From Chersky-840 sp963838775 (GTDB lineage: Bacteria > Actinomycetota > Acidimicrobiia > Acidimicrobiales > UBA8190), in assembly GCA_963838775.1 (NCBI GenBank), contig CAWISP010000036.1:124001-188000 (forward strand): 64,000 nucleotides of DNA. Reading direction: 5' to 3'. Below the pieces are notes generated by a model that was not told the DNA's origin, did no database searches, and saw nothing but the letters and a program-made list of their open reading frames with translations. Positions 1 to 7,538 of the stretch are shown here, piece by piece (position 1 is the first letter of the stretch; each line of letters begins with the position of its first letter). The translations under genes were made by a program, and so were the position numbers.

Positions 1-2
1 TC

Positions 3-470
3 CTGCGTGACCCCGGCGCGGTGGTGGCCTCGGTCCACCGCCGGGACGGGATCCCCCGCCTCTATGGCGCCGGCCTCTGGCACCACTACGTGCGGTCTGC
101 GGTGAGCGGAGCCACCGGACTGCCCGTGGTGTGCCTGCATTTCGAGGACCTGGTGCGGTCGCCGCTGGCCACCATCGAGAGACTGGCCAACGACCTCCGG
201 CTCCTCGGCGTCGACCTGCCCGGCGACGTCACGGTGGCGGCTGGGTCCCTGCGAGACGACCTCGTGCACGGCAACGACCGCGGCGCCGTCGTCCGGCGGC
301 TCACGACGTCCACGGTCGACGTGCTGCGTTCACTCCCGCCACGCAGCGAGGTGTTCGAGCCCCCGTCCTGGCGTGAACCGCGCTGGGTCCGCCCCTTGCT
401 GGTGGCCTACCGGGGCCCGTGGGCGGTGCGGGCGCGCGCCGGTCGGCCCTTGCGCCCGGGATTCGCGTGA
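3..470 (+). CDS. Sulfotransferase family protein, C-terminal part (5' end cut by window)
   Basis: The reading frame is open from the first bases, so the start and the PAPS-binding P-loop lie upstream of the window. The visible 155 residues begin LRDPGAVVASVHRR, which resembles the 3'-phosphate-binding region of sulfotransferases. They continue with GAGLWHHYVRSAV and a CLHFEDLVRSP block that align with GLALWERYNR and RYDDLM/RYEEML in the intact genes at 467-1426 and 26856-27818. It is therefore a third member of that subfamily. Its TGA stop overlaps the GTG of the next gene by 4 bp, implying translational coupling. Expected role: transfer of sulfate from PAPS to a glycan or other acceptor. The acceptor cannot be read from the sequence. 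Confidence 0.8.
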   Translation: MRDPGAVVASVHRRDGIPRLYGAGLWHHYVRSAVSGATGLPVVCLHFEDLVRSPLATIERLANDLRLLGVDLPGDVTVAAGSLRDDLVHGNDRGAVVRRLTTSTVDVLRSLPPRSEVFEPPSWREPRWVRPLLVAYRGPWAVRARAGRPLRPGFA

Positions 471-1426
471 GTGCGCCCCGGCCCACCAGCCGGAATCGGC
501 TCGCCCCGGGTCGCCGGAACCGGTCGGCACCACATGGTGTGTTAGTGCTCGGCATGCACCGCAGCGGGACATCCGCCGCCACACGCCTCGTCAACATGCT
601 CGGACCGGCCACGTGCCGCGAGGACGACATGGTGCGCGGCCCGTGGAACCCGCGCGGCCACTTCGAGAGCCGTTCCCTCATGCACCTCAACAATGCGCTG
701 CTCGGGCAGATGGGACGGACATGGTGGTACCCACCTCCGGCCGGGGCCGACTACGAGACGGTCGCCGTCGCCATCACAACCTCCCGGGCCCGGGCGCGAC
801 GCGTGTTCCGCGCTGTTCATGGCGTCACCCCGTGGGTGTGGAAGGACCCGAGGACCTGTGTCCTGTTACCGTTCTGGCGGCACGTGCTCGGTCCGCGCCT
901 GGCGGCGGTCATCGTCTTCCGCAACCCCCTCGAGGTGGCCGAGTCCTTGCAGCGGCGGCACGGGTTCCCCCCGTCCTTCGGCTTGGCGCTGTGGGAGCGC
1001 TACAACCGACTCCTGCTCTCGCACGCCGCCGGGCTTCCGACACTGGTCAGCCGGTACGACGATCTCATGACCGACGCCGGCCGATGGACGGAGCAGGTCG
1101 GCGAGTTCCTGGCCGGGCTTGGCATGGACGTCGGTGCTCCGGCCCTCGACGACGCCATCGCCTCGTTCGTCGATCCCGGGCTCCGCCACAGTTCGCACAC
1201 GCGGGGCGAGATCTCCGACGCGTCCTCCGCCGCCCAGGCCGTATACGACGGGCTCGAGGCGGTCCTGGGTCAGACCGGATCCTTCGTCCCGCCTCCCTTT
1301 CCCCCCGAACCGTCGTCGGTGGAGCAGGAGTTGCGCACCCTCGGGCCCGACCGTCACCCCGACTGGCATCCACCACCCTGGGCAGGCCATGGGGACGCCA
1401 CCGGTGCAGCCGCGGGAGAAGAGTAG
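467..1426 (+). CDS. Sulfotransferase family protein (PAPS-dependent)
   Basis: About 319 aa. The P-loop GMHRSGTS at residues 29-36 is the 5'-phosphosulfate-binding loop of the sulfotransferase superfamily. RNPLEVAESLQRR further on fits the 3'-phosphate-binding motif, and VWKDPR plus GLALWERYNR are shared with the paralogue at 26856. The GTG start was chosen because it forms a GTGA overlap with the upstream sulfotransferase stop and lies about 28 residues before the P-loop; the frame is open further upstream. Two adjacent, coupled sulfotransferases suggest different sulfation sites on one polymer (inference). No PAPS-synthesis genes are in the window. Family assignment is firm; the substrate is unknown. 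Confidence 0.9.
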   Translation: MSAPRPTSRNRLAPGRRNRSAPHGVLVLGMHRSGTSAATRLVNMLGPATCREDDMVRGPWNPRGHFESRSLMHLNNALLGQMGRTWWYPPPAGADYETVAVAITTSRARARRVFRAVHGVTPWVWKDPRTCVLLPFWRHVLGPRLAAVIVFRNPLEVAESLQRRHGFPPSFGLALWERYNRLLLSHAAGLPTLVSRYDDLMTDAGRWTEQVGEFLAGLGMDVGAPALDDAIASFVDPGLRHSSHTRGEISDASSAAQAVYDGLEAVLGQTGSFVPPPFPPEPSSVEQELRTLGPDRHPDWHPPPWAGHGDATGAAAGEE

Positions 1427-1625
1427 GGATGGGCGCCCGGATCTCCCTATGATTGTGTGAGCGGGCCGCAGCGGAGGATCGCAGGATCCCCATTTCTGAT
1501 GAGGTCAGGCGGGACGGCATCGCGATTGACTCGATCGTGAACCCCTCGGCCGGGCGACTCCGGCGCCGAGGAGCACGGCGCGCCCGGGGACCACGGGCGA
1601 TGGGAACGATAGGCAGCGGGGGGGT

Positions 1626-2399
1626 GTGCAGTCGATGGACTTGATCGAGCGTCCGACCGACGAGGTACGCCGTCATCCCTGGGAGATCGCCCGGGCCCGC
1701 TTCTTCCTCAGGCTCATCGAACGCCTGGGTGTCGTCGAAGGCACCGGCAGCTGGCTCGACGTGGGGGCGGGGGACGCCTGGTTCGCGCACCAACTTCGCG
1801 AGGTCATCCCGGCGGCCGCCCGCCTGGTGTGCTGGGACGTCAACTACTCGCCGTCACAACTCGAGGCGGCGGACACCGGTGGCGGTGTCGTGCTCACCCA
1901 GGCCCGGCCGTCGGGCGTGTTCGACGGTGTCTTGATGCTCGACGTGATCGAGCACGTCGAGGACGACATCGGCTTCGTCCGCGGCATCGTGCGCGAGTCG
2001 GTCGCCGTGGGCGGGTGGGCACTGGTGAGTGTGCCCGCATATCAGAGCCTGTTCTCCGAGCACGACCGGGCCCTCAAGCACTTCCGCCGATATTCGCCCC
2101 GGTCGCTGCGCTCGGTGCTAGAGGCAGCCGGGCTCAGCATCGAAGCCCGGGGTGGGCTGTTCCATGCCTTGTTGCCGGTCCGTGGCGCTCAGGTGTTGCA
2201 CGAGCGCCACCGCGGTCCGGCCCCCGAGCAGACCGGCATCGGCGCCTGGCAAGGAGACGACCGTGTGTCGCGGATCGTGACCGCCGCACTCGACCTCGAG
2301 GCGCGACTGTCACTGGCGATGGGGACGCGAAACCTGCCGGCGGTACCCGGGCTCAGCACATGGGCTTTCTGTCGGCGACGAAGTGGGGACGTGTCGTGA
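1626..2399 (+). CDS. Class I SAM-dependent methyltransferase
   Basis: 257 aa from a GTG start; an ATG three codons in (1635) is equally plausible. SAM motif I is LDVGAGDAW at residues 44-52. The motif around LMLDVIEHVEDD matches the post-strand acidic/HV signature of Methyltransf_11/23 proteins, followed by a typical YSPRSLRSVLEAAGL segment. Its stop overlaps the GTG start of the GT2 gene by 4 bp, so the pair is probably co-translated. Such coupled methyltransferase/GT2 pairs usually act on lipid-linked sugars or O-methylated glycans (family knowledge). The methyl acceptor here is not determined. Confidence 0.88.
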   Translation: MQSMDLIERPTDEVRRHPWEIARARFFLRLIERLGVVEGTGSWLDVGAGDAWFAHQLREVIPAAARLVCWDVNYSPSQLEAADTGGGVVLTQARPSGVFDGVLMLDVIEHVEDDIGFVRGIVRESVAVGGWALVSVPAYQSLFSEHDRALKHFRRYSPRSLRSVLEAAGLSIEARGGLFHALLPVRGAQVLHERHRGPAPEQTGIGAWQGDDRVSRIVTAALDLEARLSLAMGTRNLPAVPGLSTWAFCRRRSGDVS

Positions 2400-3286
2400 C
2401 AGCTCGCGAGGAGACCCCGATCGTCGTCGTTCCTTGTTACAACGAGGAACGACGGATCGACGAGCAGGCCTTCGTCGAGATCGCCCGCAGCCGCAAGATT
2501 CGACTGCTCTTCGTCGACGACGGCTCGACCGACACGACCGCCGCCGTCTTGGCCCGGTTGGCCGATCGATCGGCGGCGATCGATGTCTTCACATTGGAGG
2601 CCAATGGCGGGAAGGCGGAAGCCGTGCGCCGCGGCATGCTCATGGCCGTCCGAAATGGCGCACCGGTCGTCGGCTACTACGACGCCGATCTGGCCACCCC
2701 CCCAAAGGAGTTGCTCCGCCTGGCCCAGACCATGCGGGCAGAGCCCCAGCCGGCGGGCGCGTTCGGATGCCGCGTGGCCCGGCTCGGCAGCGCCATCGAG
2801 CGAAACGCACTACGGCACTACCTCGGCCGCACCTATGCCACCGTCGCATCCATGGCGCTCGGTGTCACCGTCTACGACACCCAGTGCGGGGCGAAGCTCT
2901 TCCGGGTCAACGAGACCTTCGCCGCCGCGCTCTCCGAACCTTTTCGCTCGTCGTGGGCGTTCGACGTCGAGCTCCTCCAGCGCCTTCTGCGAGGCACGGC
3001 GACGACACCACCGATCCCGGTGGCCTCGTTCGTGGAAGTTCCTCTGGAGGCCTGGCATGACGTGGGTGGGTCCAAGATGCGCCTCTGGCCCGCGGCCACG
3101 GCCCTGTTCGACCTGGTGAGGATCGCCTGCAGCACTCGTCGCGAGCGCCGTGGCGCCTCGACGGACGCCGCGTCACACGTCGAGACCCGAGTGATCGCTC
3201 CCCGGGTCGCGCCCGACCTCCGACGGGCTCCCCCCACCACGCCCGCGCAGCTCGGTGACGGCGTGTCGAAGCGAAGACACGCGTAG
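2396..3286 (+). CDS. GT2 glycosyltransferase, dolichyl/polyprenyl-phosphate sugar synthase type
   Basis: 296 aa from GTG, in a GTGA overlap with the upstream methyltransferase. It has a GT-A fold: VVVPCYNEERR near residue 10, VDDGSTD at 40-46, the metal-binding DAD at 96-98 (YYDADLATPP), then QCGAKLFR and a WAFDVELL segment typical of DPG/DPM-synthase-like enzymes. It has no C-terminal membrane domain. Expected reaction: transfer of a hexose from a nucleotide sugar to a polyprenyl phosphate on the cytoplasmic face. That would supply donors for the GT-C and YfhO-like enzymes nearby (inference). The basic, proline-rich tail after about residue 240 is not part of the domain. Confidence 0.9.
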   Translation: MTAREETPIVVVPCYNEERRIDEQAFVEIARSRKIRLLFVDDGSTDTTAAVLARLADRSAAIDVFTLEANGGKAEAVRRGMLMAVRNGAPVVGYYDADLATPPKELLRLAQTMRAEPQPAGAFGCRVARLGSAIERNALRHYLGRTYATVASMALGVTVYDTQCGAKLFRVNETFAAALSEPFRSSWAFDVELLQRLLRGTATTPPIPVASFVEVPLEAWHDVGGSKMRLWPAATALFDLVRIACSTRRERRGASTDAASHVETRVIAPRVAPDLRRAPPTTPAQLGDGVSKRRHA

Positions 3287-3409
3287 CGCATTCGAGGCAA
3301 AGGCGAGGGGATGCGGGACACAGGCGCATCACAGGCAACAACGCAGGTCCACCCCCTAATATCCGGGGAAAACCCGACCCGTTCCGTCGTCAATTCTGAT
3401 GATGACCCG

Positions 3410-3422
3410 CTGCCATTGGCAG
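3410..3422. promoter_or_regulatory. Perfect 6-bp inverted repeat upstream of the LAFTG protein gene
   Basis: CTGCCA-T-TGGCAG forms a perfect 6+1+6 inverted repeat about 25 bases before the ATG at 3447, in a 160-bp intergenic region that is more AT-rich than its surroundings. It could be an operator or a chance palindrome. No clear -35/-10 pair was seen. Confidence 0.25.
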
Positions 3423-3446
3423 CCTATGGTTACCGCGGGAGTGAGA

Positions 3447-4451
3447 ATGAAAAACCGCGGATCTCGCCACTTGCGGCGACGGGCCCATGGCCCGATGGTG
3501 AGGTCGCGCGCGAGCAGACGGGCGCGACATGCCGTTGGAGCGGGCGCGCTGCTCGCCGTCGGGCTGACAGTCTTCTGGGCCGGTGTGGCGCAGGCGAACG
3601 CGCCCGGTCCCACCGGAGTCATCCACATGACCGCCGTTCTCAACGCCGACCAGACCGTGACCGTTGACGCCAGTGGCACATGGCTGTGGATGTACTCGCG
3701 GAGTGATGCCGACGGGGGTCTCAACGCCACGGTGAACGCCCCCTGTGACCACCGGTCCGGCGTCGGGTGGGGCGTGATATGGAACGATCCGCAAGACTCG
3801 GGATTCACCGAGACGTACGTCGACAAGATCGGAGGAATAACGGTCCACATCGGATCTCGAGGCGTGAACCCTCTCAACACCGACAGCCTGGTGGCGTTCG
3901 ACCCACCTGCCGCGTGCGGGACGTTCGTCCAGACCAACGAGCCGGCGCCCGGCGATGGGTACGTGACAGGACCCTGGACGAGCACCCACGTCTACAGCAG
4001 CGCGGGCGCCGTGCCGCCGGCCATCTGCGTAGTGACCTACGACCTCGGGTTCGGCAAGGTGCCGCTGCCCAAGTACCGCAACTTCTCCAACGACGACAAT
4101 TCCGTGGCCTGGCAGCAGCAGGACACGGGCAGCTGGTCCATAACCACCGGCGGCATCAACTGCGAGAGTGTCCCGCCTCCGACCGCCGCGCCCCCCGTCC
4201 CGGCTCCGACGGTTCCGCCCGCCAAGACCGTAGCCAAGACGATCCCGCCGACCCCGCCGACCCCCCCCGTCACGACCCCCGCGCCCACACCGGCCGCCCG
4301 GCCGCCCGCCGTCACAGGCCCGCTCGCCTTCACCGGCTTCGGCCCGACCGGTCGCCTCCTGACACTGATCGGCATGATCCTGGTGGTCGTCGGTGCCGTC
4401 TTCTACTTCGTGGACGTGCGCAAAGCGGCGCGATGGCTCTTGGGGTTGTGA
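3447..4451 (+). CDS. Secreted protein with LAFTG cell-wall anchor
   Basis: 334 aa from ATG 3447; in-frame ATGs at 3399 and 3426 are alternatives. A basic N-region and hydrophobic stretch (GALLAVGLTVFWAGVAQANA) form a signal peptide with likely cleavage after AQA. A roughly 190-residue extracellular domain of unrecognised family follows, containing several cysteines, then a proline/threonine-rich linker. The C-terminus carries LAFTG, a hydrophobic segment (LIGMILVVVGAVFYFV) and a basic tail. This is a classic sortase sorting signal of the LAXTG type associated with actinobacterial class E sortases (family knowledge). No sortase gene is in the window. Probably a wall-anchored surface protein embedded in a glycan-biosynthesis locus. 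Confidence 0.85.
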   Translation: MKNRGSRHLRRRAHGPMVRSRASRRARHAVGAGALLAVGLTVFWAGVAQANAPGPTGVIHMTAVLNADQTVTVDASGTWLWMYSRSDADGGLNATVNAPCDHRSGVGWGVIWNDPQDSGFTETYVDKIGGITVHIGSRGVNPLNTDSLVAFDPPAACGTFVQTNEPAPGDGYVTGPWTSTHVYSSAGAVPPAICVVTYDLGFGKVPLPKYRNFSNDDNSVAWQQQDTGSWSITTGGINCESVPPPTAAPPVPAPTVPPAKTVAKTIPPTPPTPPVTTPAPTPAARPPAVTGPLAFTGFGPTGRLLTLIGMILVVVGAVFYFVDVRKAARWLLGL

Positions 4452-4453
4452 CC

Positions 4454-4473
4454 GTCGGCGACATCTCGCCGGC
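4454..4473. terminator. Candidate hairpin after the LAFTG protein gene
   Basis: GTCGGCGA-CATC-TCGCCGGC forms an 8-bp stem (one G-U pair) with a 4-base loop directly after the stop codon. There is no T-run, so it would be an atypical terminator. The gene downstream is on the same strand and may still be read through. Confidence 0.35.
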
Positions 4474-4623
4474 GCGCCATGGTGGGAATCTGACCCTGCG
4501 GACCTGACCGACCCGTCACCGCCGTGGATGGGGTCGGGTGGTATACCAAAGGTCGATGCCGGGGCCGCGGACGATACTGCACCCGCGCGTTCAGCCTGAG
4601 CCTCCCAGTCGGAGCCGTCGAGC

Positions 4624-6919
4624 GTGACCCCTCGGCGCCACGGTCAGTGGCGCGGGTGGGGGGATGCCCTGGGGGTGTTGTGGGTCTTGGCGGCGGCGGC
4701 GGCGGTCATGGCCCCGGCCCTGGCGCACGGTGCGTCGCTCGGGCCGTTCGACCTCCTGTCGCGCTACGGGCTCACGAAGCAACATGGCGTCGTCGTCCAT
4801 GACGCGCTCAGCAGCGACCAGATCGACGCCTTCATCCCGTGGACCACCCTGGCGTGGACCCAGGTGCACCACGGGTTCCTTCCCCTCTGGAACCCCTACA
4901 GCACGTTGGGCCTGCCCCTGGCGTTCAACTGGCAGTCGACCACGTTCAGCCTTCCATCGCTGATCGGCTACCTCTTCCCGCTCCACCTGGCCTACACCGT
5001 CGCCGTCGTGCTCACCCTCGTCATCGCCGGGACCGGGGTCTACGTCCTGGGACGGGTGCTCGGCCTCGGGGTGCTGGCGTGCACCATGGCTGCCACCGTC
5101 TACGAGCTGAGCGGACCGTTCATGGGCTGGCTCGGTTGGCCCGTGGCGGGGGTGATGTCGTGGGCAGGATGGCTCTTCGCGGCGACGATCCTCGTCGTCC
5201 GCGGGGAGCACCGCGTCCGTTCCATCGCCGGGTTCGCCGTCGTGCTGGCCTTGGTGCTCTACGCCGGCCAACCCGAGATCGTGGTCCTGCTGGGCGTCGC
5301 CCTCCTCGTCTACTTGGTGGTCCTGCTGGGGCTGCGCGCCCACTGGCTGGGGGGTTCGGGCCCCATACGCCGCCCCGTCGCCGACGTGGCCGTGGCGGTG
5401 GTTGCCGGGGCGGCTCTGGGCGCCCCCATCCTGCTCCCCGGCGCGCAGATCGCCTCCGGGTCCATCCGACGAGCGGTCGGCTTCTACGGCGCCTTGCCCG
5501 GACACGACCTCATCCACATCCTGTTCCAGGGCTTCGACGGGTTGCCTGTGGCGGGCAGTCGATCCTTCGGCGGCCTCAACTACGTGGAGACGGCGGGGTA
5601 TGTGGGAGTCATCGCCGTCGTGCTCAGTGTGCTGGCCGTCGCGGCACGGCGCCGCGACCATCAGACCCTTGCCTTCGGTGCCGTGGCGGTCAGCGCCATG
5701 GGGCTCGCCTTCCTCTCTCCGGCCGTCTCGATCCTCTTCCTGATCGGACGGGTGCAGTGGCACCGGGACCTGGTGTCGATGGCGTTCGGGCTGGCTGTGC
5801 TGACAGGAATAGGGACCGACGTCCTCGTGCGCACGCACCGCGAACGATCAGTGCGAAGGTGGACCTCCGGTGGCTTTGCGGGCGCGGCGATTGTCGTAGC
5901 CGCGCTGTGGCTCGTCGGCCGCGGCAGGCTTCACCCTCTGCAGACGTCGATCCGCGAGAAGAGCTTCATCTGGCCTGCGGTGGAGATCCTCGTCGGTCTG
6001 GCCGTGATCGGGGCCGTCGTCTGGGCTCGACGCCGTCCGGCACGACACGGGGTGGACCCCGGGCGTGTGCATCTCGGTCGTTGGGCGGCGGCGGTGTTGC
6101 TGGCGTGCGAAACGGCCTTTCTCGTCGCCGTCCGGCGCGCCCCTGTGGTCCTCGAGCCCGAGCTTCCTCCCCCAGACCACAGGGGTAAAGGCCCTGCAGA
6201 GGGCGGCGGGGTCTTCCCTCGTCGCCATGGGGAACCTAACGTGTCATCCCTTCATCTCGCTCGGGATCCTGCCCAACGCGAACATCGCCTACGGGGTCCA
6301 GGAGTTGGCCGCCTATGACCCCGTGATCCCGAGCACGTACTTCTCGTCCTGGAAAGCCACTACCGGCCAACCCGCCGGCTTCCCGTTTTACAAGGAGTTC
6401 TGCCCCGCGGTGACCTCGTCCACCGTGGGCCGCCTCTACGGCGTGGCCTTCGTGCTCGAGCCCCGCCGAGGGCGCGGTCCCAAAGGTGCGGTGTTCGACA
6501 AGGTGGTGGGCGACGAAGACCTCTACCGCATCCCCGGGGCGGCCCCGGCCACCCTGAGCGTGCTTCGAGCCGGGGGGGGACTGCCGGGGCCGAACGCCCG
6601 GGGCACGCCCGTGGTGGTGGCCCATCCCGATCCCGCCTCGTGGGCGCTCACCACCACGGCCTCGGGCCCCCGGGTCTTGCGCCTGCGCCTCACTGACGTG
6701 CCCGGCTGGCACGCCACCATCGACGGACGTCCTCTGGCATTGAGCCCGTTTGCCGGGGTCATGCTCCAGGCACGCATCCCCCCGGGGCGCCATTACATCG
6801 AGCTCCACTACTGGCCCGATACCTTCAGCGCGGGCCTCGTGCTCGCCGGGGTATCGCTCGCCGGGATCCTGGTGGCCCTGGTCGTAGACGGCGCGAGGAG
6901 ACGACGCCACGCGGGGTGA
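4624..6919 (+). pseudogene. YfhO-like GT-C membrane protein, one frameshift (copy 1)
   Basis: It would encode about 764 aa if one base is removed. The N-terminal half reads to about 6130, then the frame moves by +1. Deleting T6131 restores LVAAGAPLWSSS, the exact block of the paralogues. Conserved features are DQIDAFIPWT from residue 65, HHGFLPLWNPYS, LPLAFNWQ, many membrane spans and the C-terminal domain DVPGWHATIDGRPL followed by an HYWPD motif. The family (YfhO, PF09586-like) comprises multi-pass proteins thought to transfer sugars from polyprenyl phosphate outside the membrane. A GTG start was chosen. Function is lost only if the frameshift is real; it may be a sequence error. Confidence 0.85.
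6131..6131 (+). other. Frameshift site (+1) in YfhO-like copy 1
   Basis: Frame changes from the phase of 4624 to the phase ending at 6919. Removing the single T at 6131 gives GCC GCC GGC GCG, matching the codons for AAGA in the intact paralogues. The site is not a homopolymer. Confidence 0.75.
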
Positions 6920-6957
6920 TCGACCTAAGATGTGTCCTTTCGTCGAAAGGGAGTGGC

Positions 6958-7479
6958 ATGCGCAAGGCCGTGGTCCTATTGGTCCCGCTGTTGATGGCGG
7001 TGGTCGCAAGTGGGTGCTCGTCGGGCGTGACGTTGGTGGACCACCCCGCTGGGACGACCAGCGGGCTCGCCCATGTCGGCGACACGCTCGACCTCTACAC
7101 GCTGTCAGGGAAACACTTCTCCGTGACCCTCACCAAGGTGATCGATCCGGCCACAGGATCGAAAAAGGCCAGCCCGGGCGGCGGAGAGCGATTCGTGGCC
7201 ACCGTGTTCCGGATCAAGAACACGTCGGGCAAGCAGCTTCAGGCAAACCTCGGTGCCGACACCGTGGTGCTCTCCTCCACCGGCGTCCAGTACAACCACG
7301 ACCGGGTCGAGTTGAAGGAATGCGCGGGCTCTTCGAACGAGCAGTTCACCCTCAACTCGGGCCGGTCGGTGACACTGTGCGCCGCCTTCCGGCTCCACAA
7401 TTCGGTCAAGGTCGCCCAGGTGCAATTCCTGCCCACCGTGGGTGCCGCCAACGACTACGGACAGTGGAACGTCCCGTGA
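6958..7479 (+). CDS. Lipoprotein with DUF4352-like domain
   Basis: 173 aa. The ATG at 6958 is preceded by AAAGGGAG (6946-6953) and begins directly at a signal peptide (MRKAVVLLVPLLMAVVASGC), so it is preferred over the upstream in-frame ATG. VASGC is a lipobox, and Cys20 would be lipidated. The mature part (GDTLDLYTLSGKHFSVTLTKVIDP, VFRIKNTSGK) has the beta-sandwich pattern of DUF4352/telokin-like lipoproteins. It sits 38 bases after the YfhO-like gene, suggesting an extracytoplasmic partner. A second lipoprotein of similar design (47042) again neighbours a multi-pass membrane protein. Function is unknown. Confidence 0.85.
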   Translation: MRKAVVLLVPLLMAVVASGCSSGVTLVDHPAGTTSGLAHVGDTLDLYTLSGKHFSVTLTKVIDPATGSKKASPGGGERFVATVFRIKNTSGKQLQANLGADTVVLSSTGVQYNHDRVELKECAGSSNEQFTLNSGRSVTLCAAFRLHNSVKVAQVQFLPTVGAANDYGQWNVP

Positions 7480-7497
7480 CCGGGTCGTAGACGTCTC

Positions 7498-7517
7498 GTC
7501 ACGACTGTGGTCGTGAC
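7498..7517. terminator. Bidirectional hairpin between convergent genes
   Basis: A perfect 8-bp inverted repeat, GTCACGAC-TGTG-GTCGTGAC, lies in the 59-bp gap between the converging lipoprotein and YfhO-like genes. It has no clear U-tract, as is common for actinobacterial terminators. Position and symmetry support a shared terminator. Confidence 0.55.
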
Positions 7518-7538
7518 TCCTCGAGTCGTCGTCGGACC

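Noticed and set aside
1427..1625. 63-codon frame in the gap before the methyltransferase
   Set aside because: No similarity, no Shine-Dalgarno, Arg-rich; treated as non-coding.
4624..6919. Programmed +1 frameshift in YfhO-like copy 1
   Set aside because: No slippery site or stop-adjacent context, and the intact paralogues read through the same position without a shift.
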